Below are positions 1 through 7,817 of a DNA stretch of 64,000 bases, piece after piece. Origin of the DNA: Roseateles_B sp041905785. GTDB lineage: Bacteria; Pseudomonadota; Gammaproteobacteria; Burkholderiales; Burkholderiaceae_C. Where the stretch lies: contig JAYRKJ010000024.1 in the NCBI GenBank assembly GCA_041905785.1, forward strand, positions 16,309-80,308. Reading direction: 5' to 3'. The translations under genes were made by a program, and so were the position numbers. Under the pieces are notes generated by a model. It saw only the letters and a program-made list of their open reading frames with translations, ran no database searches and was not told the DNA's origin. Within the stretch, counting starts at the first letter, position 1; the number at the start of each line of letters is the position of its first letter.

Positions 1-433
1 CCAGCGCGTACTGGAAGATCCAGCCCACGCCTGTCGCATCGGGCCCCAGCGCCGGCCGGGCCGCGGCCGGCAGGCGGCCCTGCACCTGGTTCAGGTACTC
101 CAGCACCCGCGACCGCGCCCAGTACAGATCGGTCCCGTCCTCGAACAGCACATAGACGAAGGAATCGCCGAAGAAGGAGAAGCCGCGCACCGCCTTCGCC
201 CCCGGCACCGAGAGCATGGTGGTGGACAAGGGGTAGGTCACCTGGTTCTCGACGATCTGCGGCGCCTGCCCGGGGTAGCTGGTGCGGATGATGACCTGCA
301 CATCGGACAGATCGGGCAATGCGTCGATGGCGGTGTTGCGCACGGCCCAGATGCCCCAGCCCGTCAGCATGAGTGTGGCCAGCAGCACCAGCAGCCGGTT
401 GGTGACGGACCAGCGTATCAGCCGCGCGATCAT
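1..433 (-). CDS. cusA: CusA/CzcA-family heavy-metal RND permease, N-terminal part
   Basis: The gene reads leftwards and runs off the window edge. The visible N-terminus begins MIARLIRW, followed by a hydrophobic first membrane helix and the periplasmic start NTAIDALPDLSDVQVIIRT, which is typical of the heavy-metal-efflux RND family (CusA, CzcA, SilA). These inner-membrane proton antiporters take Cu(I)/Ag(I) or divalent metals from the periplasm or cytoplasm into a tripartite channel. The ATG overlaps the TGA of the adaptor gene by 4 bp (ATGA, 430-433), so the two are translationally coupled. The copper/silver assignment rests on the neighbouring CusF modules and multicopper oxidase. The substrate-determining methionines and the proton relay lie outside the window. 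Confidence 0.9.
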   Translation of the reverse strand, partial: MIARLIRWSVTNRLLVLLATLMLTGWGIWAVRNTAIDALPDLSDVQVIIRTSYPGQAPQIVENQVTYPLSTTMLSVPGAKAVRGFSFFGDSFVYVLFEDGTDLYWARSRVLEYLNQVQGRLPAAARPALGPDATGVGWIFQYAL

Positions 434-1923
434 GGCCGGGCTCCCGGGGCGGCGCTGGCAGGCGCCGGCTGGAGGGCGACGATGACGTAGTCGTCGCCGC
501 GCTGCGTGAAGCTGAACCGGACCGACTGCCCCGGCTTCAAGCCCGCCGACAAGCCCGGGTCCGCCAGCTTGAAGCCCATGGTCATGGCCGGCCAGTGCAA
601 CGCGGGGATGGCTTCGTGGGCCAGCGTCAACTCACCCTGCCCCAACTCCGTGATGCGCCCCAGCGCACGGTAGCTCACCGCATGAGCCACATCGGCAGAC
701 GGCGCAGCGCTGGCCGCCTGGAGCGGCAGCGGCAGCACGCCGCGCAGGCTGGCCTCTGAGTCGATGAGGAACTGGGCCGAGGCGACGAGCTCCTGACCCG
801 CCTCCAGACCGGCGGTGATGGTCAGGACGTCGTCCAGCTCCTGCCCCAGCTGCACCTCGACCGGCCGGAATCGCCCCGGCGCCTCGACCACGTAGGCCAA
901 GGCGCGGCGGCCCGTGCGTATCACCGCCTCGCTGGGCACCAGCAGCTCGGTGTGCCGGGGCCCCAGCAAACGGGCCTGGCCGGACATGCCCGCCTTCAGC
1001 CGCCCGCCGGGATTGGGCAGCTCCAGGCGCAGCCGCAGGGTCCGCGTCTCGCCGCTGGCCTCGGGCAGCACGGCCGCCACCCGGGCCTTGAACACCTCGG
1101 CGCCCAGCGCCGGCAGGTGCAGCTCGGCCGCCTGGCCGACACCGACATGGCCGGCCTGCGCCTCGGGCACCGCCACCTCGAACCACATCGAGCCCAGGCC
1201 ATTGATGCGCGCCAGGCTCATGCCGGCGGACACCGCCATGCCCTGCCGAACCATCAGCTCGGCCAACAGCCCGCCTCGCGGCGCGAGCACGGTGTGTCGA
1301 GCCTGCACCTGGCCGCTGCGCTCCACCGCGACCACCACGGCCTCCGGCATGCCCAGCAGCAGCAGGCGCTGGCGCGCCGCGTCGCTCAGTGCCGTGTCAT
1401 GGAGTGCCCGGACCGCCAGGTACTCGCGCTGGGCCGCCACCCATTCGGGCAGCAGCAGCTCGACCAGCGGCGCGCCGTCCGCGACGACATCGCCGCTCGC
1501 ATGGGCGTAGACCTTCTCGACGAAACCGCCGCTGCGCGCCTGCACGAGGCTCTGCTCACGCTCGTTCAGCTGCACGATGCCGGGAGCCAGCACCTGCGCC
1601 GCCACCTCGCGCCGCTCCGCCCGGACCGTGCGCAACCCCAGAGCCTGCACCGTGCCCGGGCTCAACTGCAGGCCAGAGCCCCCGGCATCCACCTCGTCCG
1701 CGTATTTGGGCTGCAGCTGCATGTCCATGTAGGGCGACTTGCCGGGCTTGTCGAACTTCTGACCCGGCACCATGGGGTCGTACCAGTACAGCACCTTGCG
1801 CTGGGCCTCGGCCGGCGCCGGCTGCAAGGCCGACGGGGCGCCCAGCCAGCGCGCAGCGGACCAGCCCAGCCCCGCCCCCAGGACCAGCAGGAACAGGCCG
1901 AGGGCCCATGTCTTGGATCGCAT
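430..1923 (-). CDS. cusB: CusB-type periplasmic adaptor with fused C-terminal CusF-like domain
   Basis: This 497-residue membrane-fusion protein links the RND pump to the outer-membrane channel. It has an N-terminal signal/anchor (residues 5-25) and a heavy-metal-binding motif at about 43-75 (YWYDPM, KSPYMDMQL). Barrel-sandwich/hairpin and beta-barrel segments follow. A CusF-like module fills about 417-487. In that module H436, W444, M447 and M449 have exactly the spacing of the E. coli CusF Cu(I) ligands H36, W44, M47 and M49. The metallochaperone domain is therefore built into the adaptor, in addition to a separate CusF gene about 2.3 kb upstream. It lies 3 bp after the channel gene and overlaps the pump gene by 4 bp. 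Metal specificity is inferred from these ligands. Confidence 0.92.
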   Translation of the reverse strand: MRSKTWALGLFLLVLGAGLGWSAARWLGAPSALQPAPAEAQRKVLYWYDPMVPGQKFDKPGKSPYMDMQLQPKYADEVDAGGSGLQLSPGTVQALGLRTVRAERREVAAQVLAPGIVQLNEREQSLVQARSGGFVEKVYAHASGDVVADGAPLVELLLPEWVAAQREYLAVRALHDTALSDAARQRLLLLGMPEAVVVAVERSGQVQARHTVLAPRGGLLAELMVRQGMAVSAGMSLARINGLGSMWFEVAVPEAQAGHVGVGQAAELHLPALGAEVFKARVAAVLPEASGETRTLRLRLELPNPGGRLKAGMSGQARLLGPRHTELLVPSEAVIRTGRRALAYVVEAPGRFRPVEVQLGQELDDVLTITAGLEAGQELVASAQFLIDSEASLRGVLPLPLQAASAAPSADVAHAVSYRALGRITELGQGELTLAHEAIPALHWPAMTMGFKLADPGLSAGLKPGQSVRFSFTQRGDDYVIVALQPAPASAAPGARP

Positions 1924-1926
1924 CGC

Positions 1927-3204
1927 TCACTCCTCGATCAACGCACTCAGGCGGACACGCAGCAAGGTCTGCTGCGACTGCAGCTCGACTTCGCGCAGGC
2001 GCAGCTCCAGCAGCTGCATGCGTGCGGCGAGCACGGCGCTCAGCTCCGCCTTGCCGGACTGGTAGCCGCTCAGGGCCAGGTCCAGCCGCTGCTGCGCCAG
2101 GCCCAGGCCTTCCGACCTGAGGCGCTCGAGCTGGCGGTCCAGGGACTGGTGCTGCGCCAGCTCTTCGTCCAGTGTCTGTCTGTGCTGCCGCTCGGCCTCC
2201 TCCTGCTCCAGCGCCATGCGATCCGCCTCGCGCTGCCGCGCGGTGATCGCGGGCTGCTGGCGACGCTCCTTCTGCCAGGGCAGATCGAAACTGAGCTGGA
2301 AGGAGACCATGTCGCCCCACTGGCGGCCACGCCGGCTGTAGGCGATCTCCCAGGCCCAGTCGCCGCGCGACTCGGCCTGGGCCTCGCGCAACTCAGCGCT
2401 TGCCATGTGCCGTGCGGCTGGATAGGGCGCCAGCTCGGCGTGCTGGTGCAAGCGGGCGCGCAGCACCTCGGCTTGCGGCGGCGGCAAGTGCAGCTCGCCG
2501 TCCAGCGGCTCGTCGCCCCGTGCGCCGATCATGCGGCGCAGCGCCGCACGCGCCATCTGCGCATCCCGTTGCAGCTCGTCCATCCTGTCGGCCAGGCCCA
2601 GCGCCTCCTGACGCGCCATCAGCAGCTCCGCGGCGCCGGCCGTGCCGCCGGCGATGCGGGCCGGCAGCGTCTGCTGCAGGCGCTGGTTCTCCTGCAGCTG
2701 GGCCTGCAGGATGGCGCGACGCTGCGCTACCGTCTGCACGCTCAGCCAGGCGGTCTGCAAGGCCTGGCGCAGTTGCAGACGCTGCACCACGAGCAGGGCG
2801 CGCGCGCGGTCGGCGCGGGCCTGGGCAGCCTCGGCTCGCGCAGCGCGTTTGGCGGCATTGGGCACGTCCTGCATCAGCGCGATGCGCTGCATGGTCATGA
2901 AGTCGCGCGTCAGGCTCCAGCGGTCCGCGCCGCTGGTGGGCAGGTTCTCCACGCCCAGCGACAGGCGGGGGTCGGGCAGCGCGGCCGCAGCACCGCGGGC
3001 AGCCTCCGCACCGTCAACGCTGGCCTGCTGGGCCTGCAGGGCGGGACTGTGCTGCTCGGCGAGCCGCAGCGCCTCGGCATAGTCCAAGGCGCAGGCCGGG
3101 GCCGCCAGGCCCGCGAGCAAAGCAAGCGCCGGCAAAGACGGCCAGGGAGCCGCACCGGCAATGGCCGGACGCCACCGCGCGCGGGCAAGGAGAGGGATGG
3201 GCAT
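1927..3204 (-). CDS. cusC: TolC-family outer-membrane channel of the copper efflux system
   Basis: This 425-residue outer-membrane factor has a signal peptide (hydrophobic LPALALLAGLAAPACA), then LDYAEALRLAEQHSPALQAQ, the usual start of the first TolC repeat. Long amphipathic Glu/Gln/Arg-rich helices form the periplasmic tunnel. It should complete the tripartite CusCBA exporter. I chose the ATG at 3204 because GAGG lies 6 bp before it. A longer frame to 3267 adds 21 residues and would bury the signal peptide. The gene ends 3 bp before the adaptor gene, so the three form one operon. It has no lipobox, unlike the other TolC-type protein of this locus (6214-7647). Confidence 0.88.
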   Translation of the reverse strand: MPIPLLARARWRPAIAGAAPWPSLPALALLAGLAAPACALDYAEALRLAEQHSPALQAQQASVDGAEAARGAAAALPDPRLSLGVENLPTSGADRWSLTRDFMTMQRIALMQDVPNAAKRAARAEAAQARADRARALLVVQRLQLRQALQTAWLSVQTVAQRRAILQAQLQENQRLQQTLPARIAGGTAGAAELLMARQEALGLADRMDELQRDAQMARAALRRMIGARGDEPLDGELHLPPPQAEVLRARLHQHAELAPYPAARHMASAELREAQAESRGDWAWEIAYSRRGRQWGDMVSFQLSFDLPWQKERRQQPAITARQREADRMALEQEEAERQHRQTLDEELAQHQSLDRQLERLRSEGLGLAQQRLDLALSGYQSGKAELSAVLAARMQLLELRLREVELQSQQTLLRVRLSALIEE

Positions 3205-3273
3205 GGTGATCCTCGAAATCAAGCCAGGGACGGACGCCGGCCGCGCCCCGTGCGCGGCGGCGATCACCCCGGC

Positions 3274-3681
3274 TCAATGCCTGAGGACCAGCAGCGAGAG
3301 GTACAAGGGCGGACCGCCCGGCGGACGGAGTGAGGCCTCCGCCCGCGCGCAGCCGCGCGCATCCGGCAGCCGCATGCGGGCCGGCTCCAGCAGGCCCATC
3401 AGCAGACACAGCGCGGCGGGATTGGGTTCCAGGTCCGGCACCGCAGACAGCGCCCTGCCCTGGGCATCCTTGACGCAATGGGCCTTGCACAGCTGGGGCT
3501 GGTCCGCGTCCATGGCGGCGGGCATGCTTTCACAGTCCGGCATCGAAAAGACCATGGCCGGCGGCTGCCCGGCCGCCTGCAGTTGCGGGCAGGCGTAGGC
3601 CGCCGTGGCCAGCTGCATGAACAGCAGGGCCAGCGTCAGGCCTGAGGCGATCCAGCGACGAAGGCGCTTGGTGAGGGGCAT
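3274..3681 (-). CDS. Small exported Cys-rich protein of the copper locus
   Basis: About 135 residues, not assigned to a named family. A basic start (MPLTKRLRRW) and a hydrophobic stretch (GLTLALLFMQLATAAYA) form a signal peptide. The mature part has several Cys and Met residues (CPQL, MPDCESM, LCKAHC, a later ALCLLM, GC). This fits a periplasmic metal-binding or metal-sensing accessory protein, as is often seen at the head of cus/cop operons. It sits 69 bp upstream of the TolC-type channel gene on the same strand. No strong ribosome-binding site is visible before the chosen ATG; a TTG start at 3729 would add 16 residues. Function is inferred from context only. Confidence 0.6.
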   Translation of the reverse strand: MPLTKRLRRWIASGLTLALLFMQLATAAYACPQLQAAGQPPAMVFSMPDCESMPAAMDADQPQLCKAHCVKDAQGRALSAVPDLEPNPAALCLLMGLLEPARMRLPDARGCARAEASLRPPGGPPLYLSLLVLRH

Positions 3682-3725
3682 GGCGTCAAGAATAGGCGCG
3701 ACCGAAGCGGCGGGCTTGTCGTGGA

Positions 3726-3974
3726 TCAACCCTGGACGTAGGGCCGGCGCAAGGCCGCATTGAGCTGGTCGACGACCTCCGCCCAGTCCGCGTCCTCCAG
3801 CAGCACTTCCTTGATAAGGCTGGCCTGCGCCGGGCTCCAGAACGAAGCGTCCGCCACGGAAATATGGGGCGCCAGCGGCGCATGGCTGCGCAGAAACTGG
3901 GCAATGCCGGCGTCATCCGCCGGCAGGCCCAGTTGCTTGAACAGTTCGGAGAACCTGTGAAACGACGTTTCCAT
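3726..3974 (-). CDS. DUF2789 family protein
   Basis: This 82-residue acidic protein starts METSFHRFSELFKQLGLPAD and contains ADASFWSPAQASLIKEVLLE followed by DADWAEVVDQLNAALR. That is the full DUF2789 pattern, a small soluble domain of unknown function common in beta- and gammaproteobacteria. It has no signal peptide and no cysteine, so it is probably cytoplasmic. It lies between the separate cusF gene and the Cys-rich exported protein, all on the minus strand, but 222 bp separate it from cusF. A role in copper handling is possible only by association. Confidence 0.82.
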   Translation of the reverse strand: METSFHRFSELFKQLGLPADDAGIAQFLRSHAPLAPHISVADASFWSPAQASLIKEVLLEDADWAEVVDQLNAALRRPYVQG

Positions 3975-4140
3975 TGCTCATGCTCCATCAACGCAGGGCA
4001 GTCACCGTGCAGCTGCAGCCCGTGTACCGCTGGCAGGATCGGCGTTTGAATCGCCAAGTCCTGCCAGACCCTGCAACAACCAAGCCTGCCGCTGGATCAC
4101 CCGTTCGTCAACCGCCTCCCGCAGGCACCGAAGGGCCTTG

Positions 4141-4188
4141 GCAGTCCTTGAGGCAGTCCTTGAGGCAGTCCTTGAGGCAAGCCTTGTG
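4141..4188. repeat. 12-bp tandem repeat, three perfect copies plus one degenerate
   Basis: GCAGTCCTTGAG occurs at 4141-4152, 4153-4164 and 4165-4176. A degenerate fourth copy is at 4177-4188. The array lies directly downstream of cusF and outside any convincing gene. It is one of several short arrays in this locus. Confidence 0.9.
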
Positions 4189-4196
4189 GCGCGGTC

Positions 4197-4604
4197 TCAG
4201 CGGCCGGCAGGCAGGATCTCCGTCACCACGAGGCTGGCGCCCCTGCGCTCGACCCTGAAGCGAATCTTGTCGCCCGCCTTGAGCTGTTCGAGCATGGCCG
4301 CTTCCTTGACGGCGAACACCATGGTCATGCCCGGCATGTCCAGGTTCCTGATCTCACCGTGCTTGATGGTGAGCTTGCGCATGTCCTTGTCCACCTTGCG
4401 GACTTCGCCCTCGCTCAGGTCCTGGGCCGGCGCGGACGCGCCGGGGCCCTGCGTCTTGCCAGGGTCCGTGGCCTGCGCATGGGCCGGGATGGCGGCGGCG
4501 GTGATCAGCGCGGTCAGGGCGGTCAGCGCGTTCAGGGCGTTCAGGGCGTTCAGGGCGTTCAGGGCGTTCAGGGCGTTCAGGGCCAGCGTCTTGATTGCAT
4601 GCAT
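4197..4604 (-). CDS. cusF: CusF-like periplasmic copper-binding protein with repetitive signal peptide
   Basis: This 135-residue protein delivers periplasmic Cu(I)/Ag(I) to Cus-type pumps. Residues 1-43 are a signal peptide whose hydrophobic core is a Leu-Asn-Ala triplet repeated about six times, then LTALTALITAAAIPAHA. The mature OB-fold domain carries H82, M90, M93 and M95 (LDMPGMTM). That is the CusF ligand spacing, except that the Trp of E. coli CusF is replaced by Met90; the fused CusF domain of the adaptor keeps the Trp. GAGGAA precedes the ATG. The gene is 189 bp downstream of the multicopper oxidase on the same strand and probably shares its regulation. Confidence 0.88.
   Translation of the reverse strand: MHAIKTLALNALNALNALNALNALNALTALTALITAAAIPAHAQATDPGKTQGPGASAPAQDLSEGEVRKVDKDMRKLTIKHGEIRNLDMPGMTMVFAVKEAAMLEQLKAGDKIRFRVERRGASLVVTEILPAGR
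4504..4584. repeat. 9-bp in-frame tandem repeat inside the cusF signal peptide
   Basis: TTCAGGGCG is repeated five times perfectly from 4531 to 4575, with TTCAGGGCC at 4576-4584. Three diverged units (ATCAGCGCG, GTCAGGGCG, GTCAGCGCG) fill 4504-4530. Each unit adds one Leu-Asn-Ala or Leu-Thr-Ala triplet, so copy-number change keeps the frame but changes signal-peptide length. Confidence 0.95.
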
Positions 4605-4752
4605 GGTGTGGTTCCTCAATGGTTGCTTGGTCATGCCCGATGCATGCACTGCATCGGCTCAGGGCTTGTGCTCGGTGCGGGTGCCATAGCCCGCACGATC
4701 GTCTGGCTCATCCGGCGAAGCCTGCACCTCACGGTGCCGCCCCTTCTCGGAC

Positions 4753-4782
4753 TGGCATTGCCTGGCATTGCCTGGCATTGCG
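4753..4782. repeat. 10-bp tandem repeat, three copies
   Basis: TGGCATTGCC is present at 4753-4762 and 4763-4772, and TGGCATTGCG at 4773-4782. It lies in the spacer between the multicopper oxidase stop and cusF. Confidence 0.9.
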
Positions 4783-4793
4783 TGGCCAAGGCC

Positions 4794-6200
4794 TCAGTGG
4801 CCCGCATGCCCGCCAGGCTTGCGCACGGTCAGTTCGACGGGCTGTCCCGGCTGCCCGGCCTGCAGGGGTTGGACCTCGGCGTTCGCGCGCGCAGGCGCGG
4901 GCAAGGCGCCGGTCCAGGGGTAGGCCACGGTGCCCTGGGGATGGCGGTACCAGCCCGGGTCGCCGTAGTCGCCCGGTTTCTGGTCCTTGCGCACCTTGAG
5001 GATGGAGAACATGCCGCCCATCTCCACGCCACCGAAGGGGCCGTCACCCGTCATCATGGGCAGGGTGTTGTCGGGCAGGGGCATCTGCATGCTGCCCATC
5101 TCGGCCATGCCGGCTTCGCCCATGGCCATGTAGTCGGGGACCAGCCTGGCCAGCTTTTCGGCGAGGTCGCGCTGCGGCACGCCGATCATCGTCGGCACCT
5201 GGTGGCCCATGGCGTTCATGGTGTGGTGGCTCTTGTGGCAGTGGAAGGCCCAGTCGCCTTCCTCGTCCGCGATGAACTCGACCTGCCGCATCTGGCCGAC
5301 GGCGATGTCCGTCGTCACTTCCGGCCAGCGTCCGCCCTTGGGCGTGGGCCCGCCATCGGTGCCGGTGACGGTGAACTCGTGGCCGTGCAGATGGATGGGG
5401 TGGTTGGTCATGGTGAGGTTGCCCACGCGGATGCGCACCTTGTCGTTCTTGCGCACGTTCAGCGTGTCGATGCCGGGAAAGACGCGGCTGTTCCAGCACC
5501 AGAGGTTGAAGTCCAGCATGGTCATGATGCGCGGCGTGGCCGAGCCGGGATCGATGTCGAAGGCATTGAGCAGAAAGCAGAAGTCGCGGTCCACCTCGTC
5601 GATCAGCGGATGGCGGCCCTTGGGGTGGGTGATCCACAGGCCCATCATGCCCATGGCCATCTGCGTCATCTCGTCTGCATGGGGGTGGTACATGAAGCTG
5701 CCGGGGCGGCGGGCCACGAACTCGTAGACATAGGTCTGGCCCGGCTGGATCGCCTTCTGCGTCAGGCCGGAGACGCCGTCCATGCCGTTGGGCAGGCGCT
5801 GGCCGTGCCAGTGCACGCTGGTGTGCTCGGGCAGGCGGTTGGTGACGAAGACGCGCACGCGGTCCCCTTCCACCACCTCGATGGTGGGCCCGGGAGACTG
5901 GCCGTTGTAGCCCCACAGCCGGGCCGTCATGCCCGGTGCGAGCTCGCGCGTCACGGGCTCGGCCACCAGGTGGAACTCCTTGACGCCCTGGTTCATGCGG
6001 AAGGGCAAGGTCCAGCCGTTGAGCGTCACCACGGGGCGATAGGGGCGACCGCCGGCGGGCTGCAGCGGCGGCATGGTGTCGGGGCGGGTCTGCTGCACGG
6101 CTTCGGGCAGCGCGGCCAGCGCCACCCGGCTGACGGAGGCGGCGGACACCGCGGCCGTCAGGGCGCTGGCGCCGCGGAAGAAACTGCGTCGGGAAAACAT
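4794..6200 (-). CDS. Tat-exported multicopper oxidase (CopA/PcoA-like, short form)
   Basis: This 468-residue protein starts MFSRRSFFRG, a twin-arginine signal, so it is exported folded. All copper-ligand clusters are present: HWHG at 130-133, HPH at 172-174, HPIHLHGH at 267-274, and HCH at 320-322 with H326 and M331 as the probable axial ligand. A Met-rich tail follows at about 358-397 (MAEMGSMQMP and others). Such enzymes oxidise periplasmic Cu(I) to the less toxic Cu(II). It is shorter than the roughly 600-residue CopA/PcoA proteins. It lies 13 bp after the TolC-type lipoprotein gene and is presumably co-transcribed from the promoter near 8300. Oxidase function is secure; the physiological substrate is inferred. 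Confidence 0.93.
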   Translation of the reverse strand: MFSRRSFFRGASALTAAVSAASVSRVALAALPEAVQQTRPDTMPPLQPAGGRPYRPVVTLNGWTLPFRMNQGVKEFHLVAEPVTRELAPGMTARLWGYNGQSPGPTIEVVEGDRVRVFVTNRLPEHTSVHWHGQRLPNGMDGVSGLTQKAIQPGQTYVYEFVARRPGSFMYHPHADEMTQMAMGMMGLWITHPKGRHPLIDEVDRDFCFLLNAFDIDPGSATPRIMTMLDFNLWCWNSRVFPGIDTLNVRKNDKVRIRVGNLTMTNHPIHLHGHEFTVTGTDGGPTPKGGRWPEVTTDIAVGQMRQVEFIADEEGDWAFHCHKSHHTMNAMGHQVPTMIGVPQRDLAEKLARLVPDYMAMGEAGMAEMGSMQMPLPDNTLPMMTGDGPFGGVEMGGMFSILKVRKDQKPGDYGDPGWYRHPQGTVAYPWTGALPAPARANAEVQPLQAGQPGQPVELTVRKPGGHAGH

Positions 6201-6213
6201 GGGGGCGGTCCTT

Positions 6214-7647
6214 TCAATGCGCGGCGGCTGGGCCGGGGATGGCTGCAGCGCTGCGCTCCAGCGGCGCCGGGCCGGGCCGGCCGATCAGGGCCATGTCCAG
6301 CTCCGCCCTTGCGATCCAGAAATCCCGCAGCGCCTCGATGGAGGCGCTGACCGTGGCGATCTGCGCCCGTGCGTCGGCCAGCAGCTCGAAGACGCCGATG
6401 AACATGCCGTTGTAGCGAAGCAGGTTCTCCTCCGAGACCCGGCGGGCCAGGGGCAGCACCTCGTCGCGGTAATGCCGGGCCAGCGCATGGGCGCTGCGAT
6501 AGCCCTGGTAGGCCTCGCGCACCTCGGAGCGCGCCTCGATGGCGATCTGGACGGCCCGATGGGCATCTTGCAGGTATTGGGCTTGCGCGCGGGCGACGCG
6601 GGCCTCGCCCCAGTCGAAGAGCGGGATCTCGAAGCCGATCTCCGTGCCCGTCTGGCGCGGCGCATCGCTGGCGCTGTGGTGCTTGAGCTCCAGCTCCAGC
6701 ACGTTCACGAAGCGCGTCACCTTGCTCAGCCCCAGGCCGGCAGCGCTGGCCTGCAGCTGGGCCTTGGCCGCCTGCAGGTCCAGACGGCTCTGCAAGGCCT
6801 GCTGTTCGACCTCAGGCCGCTCCTCGATGTCCGCAGGCAGCTCGGGCAGTCGGGATGGCAGGTTCAGGTGTGCCTGCCCGCCCTGCAGCCCCAAGAGACG
6901 GACCAGGCGTTCACGGGCGCTGGCAAAAGCGGCTTCGGCCCGCAGCACATTGAGCTGGGCCTCTGCGAGGAAGCCCTGCTCGCGCGCCTGGTCCAGCGCG
7001 CTCCAGTTGCCGGCCCGCCGCATGCGCCGGGCCAGCTCGGCGCCTGCCTCGGCCGCTTCGCGCGCATCGCGCCGATAGCTGGCCGTCTGCCCGGCCGCCA
7101 CGGCCAGGAAGAAGGCCTTGCGGGTCTCGGCGGCCAGGCTCAGCATCTCCAGCGCCACGCTGCGCTGCACGGCGGCGTGCCGCTCCTGCCCCTGCTGGCG
7201 ACGCAGCGGCAGGCTCAGCAAGGCGCCCAGGTCGAAGCCCAGGCTGCGCTCAATCTCGCGTTCATCGCCCCGCTGGAGCCGGGCAAGGCGCAGCCCGGGG
7301 TTGGGCAGGCGGCTCGCCTGCACCCATTCGGCCTCGGCAATGCCCAGCGACTGGAAGCTGGCCTGCAACCCGCGGTTGTTCAGCAAGGCGATCTGCACCG
7401 CGCTGTCGGCGCTGAGCGGCTGGCCCAGCAGCTCGGTCACGCGCTGGCCGATGCGCTCCTGCTCCTCGGGGGTGCGCAGCGCCAGCAGCTCGGCATTCAG
7501 CCGCTGCCTGGCCGTGTCTTCAAGGGCGGACATGCCGCCGTCCGGGCTGAGACTGGCGCAAGCGCTCAGCAGCAGCGGGCTCAGGCACAGCAGCAGGCCG
7601 AGCCGGCGCAGCGGGCGGCGGCGCGCGGGAAGGGTCGTGTCTTGCAT
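6214..7647 (-). CDS. TolC-family outer-membrane lipoprotein of the copper locus
   Basis: This 477-residue outer-membrane factor has a lipobox LLLSAC with Cys30 as the lipidation site. Two TolC-type helical repeats follow, including ALLNNRGLQASFQSLGIAEA, LPNPGLRLARL and FDWGEARVARAQAQY. GAGG at 7 bp supports the ATG at 7647; the frame extends further upstream without a better start. It is the second outer-membrane factor of the locus, and here it is followed by a multicopper oxidase rather than by an RND pump. It may replace CopB as the outer-membrane component of a Cop-like module, or serve a pump encoded elsewhere. Confidence 0.85.
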   Translation of the reverse strand: MQDTTLPARRRPLRRLGLLLCLSPLLLSACASLSPDGGMSALEDTARQRLNAELLALRTPEEQERIGQRVTELLGQPLSADSAVQIALLNNRGLQASFQSLGIAEAEWVQASRLPNPGLRLARLQRGDEREIERSLGFDLGALLSLPLRRQQGQERHAAVQRSVALEMLSLAAETRKAFFLAVAAGQTASYRRDAREAAEAGAELARRMRRAGNWSALDQAREQGFLAEAQLNVLRAEAAFASARERLVRLLGLQGGQAHLNLPSRLPELPADIEERPEVEQQALQSRLDLQAAKAQLQASAAGLGLSKVTRFVNVLELELKHHSASDAPRQTGTEIGFEIPLFDWGEARVARAQAQYLQDAHRAVQIAIEARSEVREAYQGYRSAHALARHYRDEVLPLARRVSEENLLRYNGMFIGVFELLADARAQIATVSASIEALRDFWIARAELDMALIGRPGPAPLERSAAAIPGPAAAH

Positions 7648-7710
7648 GGACACCTCGATCATGAAAATTCGGACGGGCGCGCGCCGGGTCATCGAGCGCG
7701 GCGAGCGCGT

Positions 7711-7740
7711 CAGCACATGTCAGCGCATGTCAGCGCACCT
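7711..7740. repeat. 10-bp tandem repeat, three copies
   Basis: CAGCACATGT (7711-7720), CAGCGCATGT (7721-7730) and CAGCGCACCT (7731-7740) are followed by a related CTGCACATGTGTCAGCGC stretch. The array lies in the 170-bp gap between the small His/Cys-rich gene and the TolC-type lipoprotein gene. Confidence 0.8.
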
Positions 7741-7817
7741 GTCTGCACATGTGTCAGCGCTTGCCGGATCCACCGAAAGGCGCCAGGAACGACGCTGGTA
7801 CGGCCGTGCGCGCCAAC

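Noticed and set aside
952..3333. Very long plus-strand open frame (793 codons) across the cus genes
   Set aside because: It is antisense to three well-supported genes, is rich in Gln, Arg and Leu as expected for a GC-rich shadow frame, and has no family signature.
4504..4584. Sequencing or assembly slip in cusF
   Set aside because: All units are in frame, the signal peptide is complete and the mature protein is intact; kept as a true repeat, although long reads would confirm the copy number.
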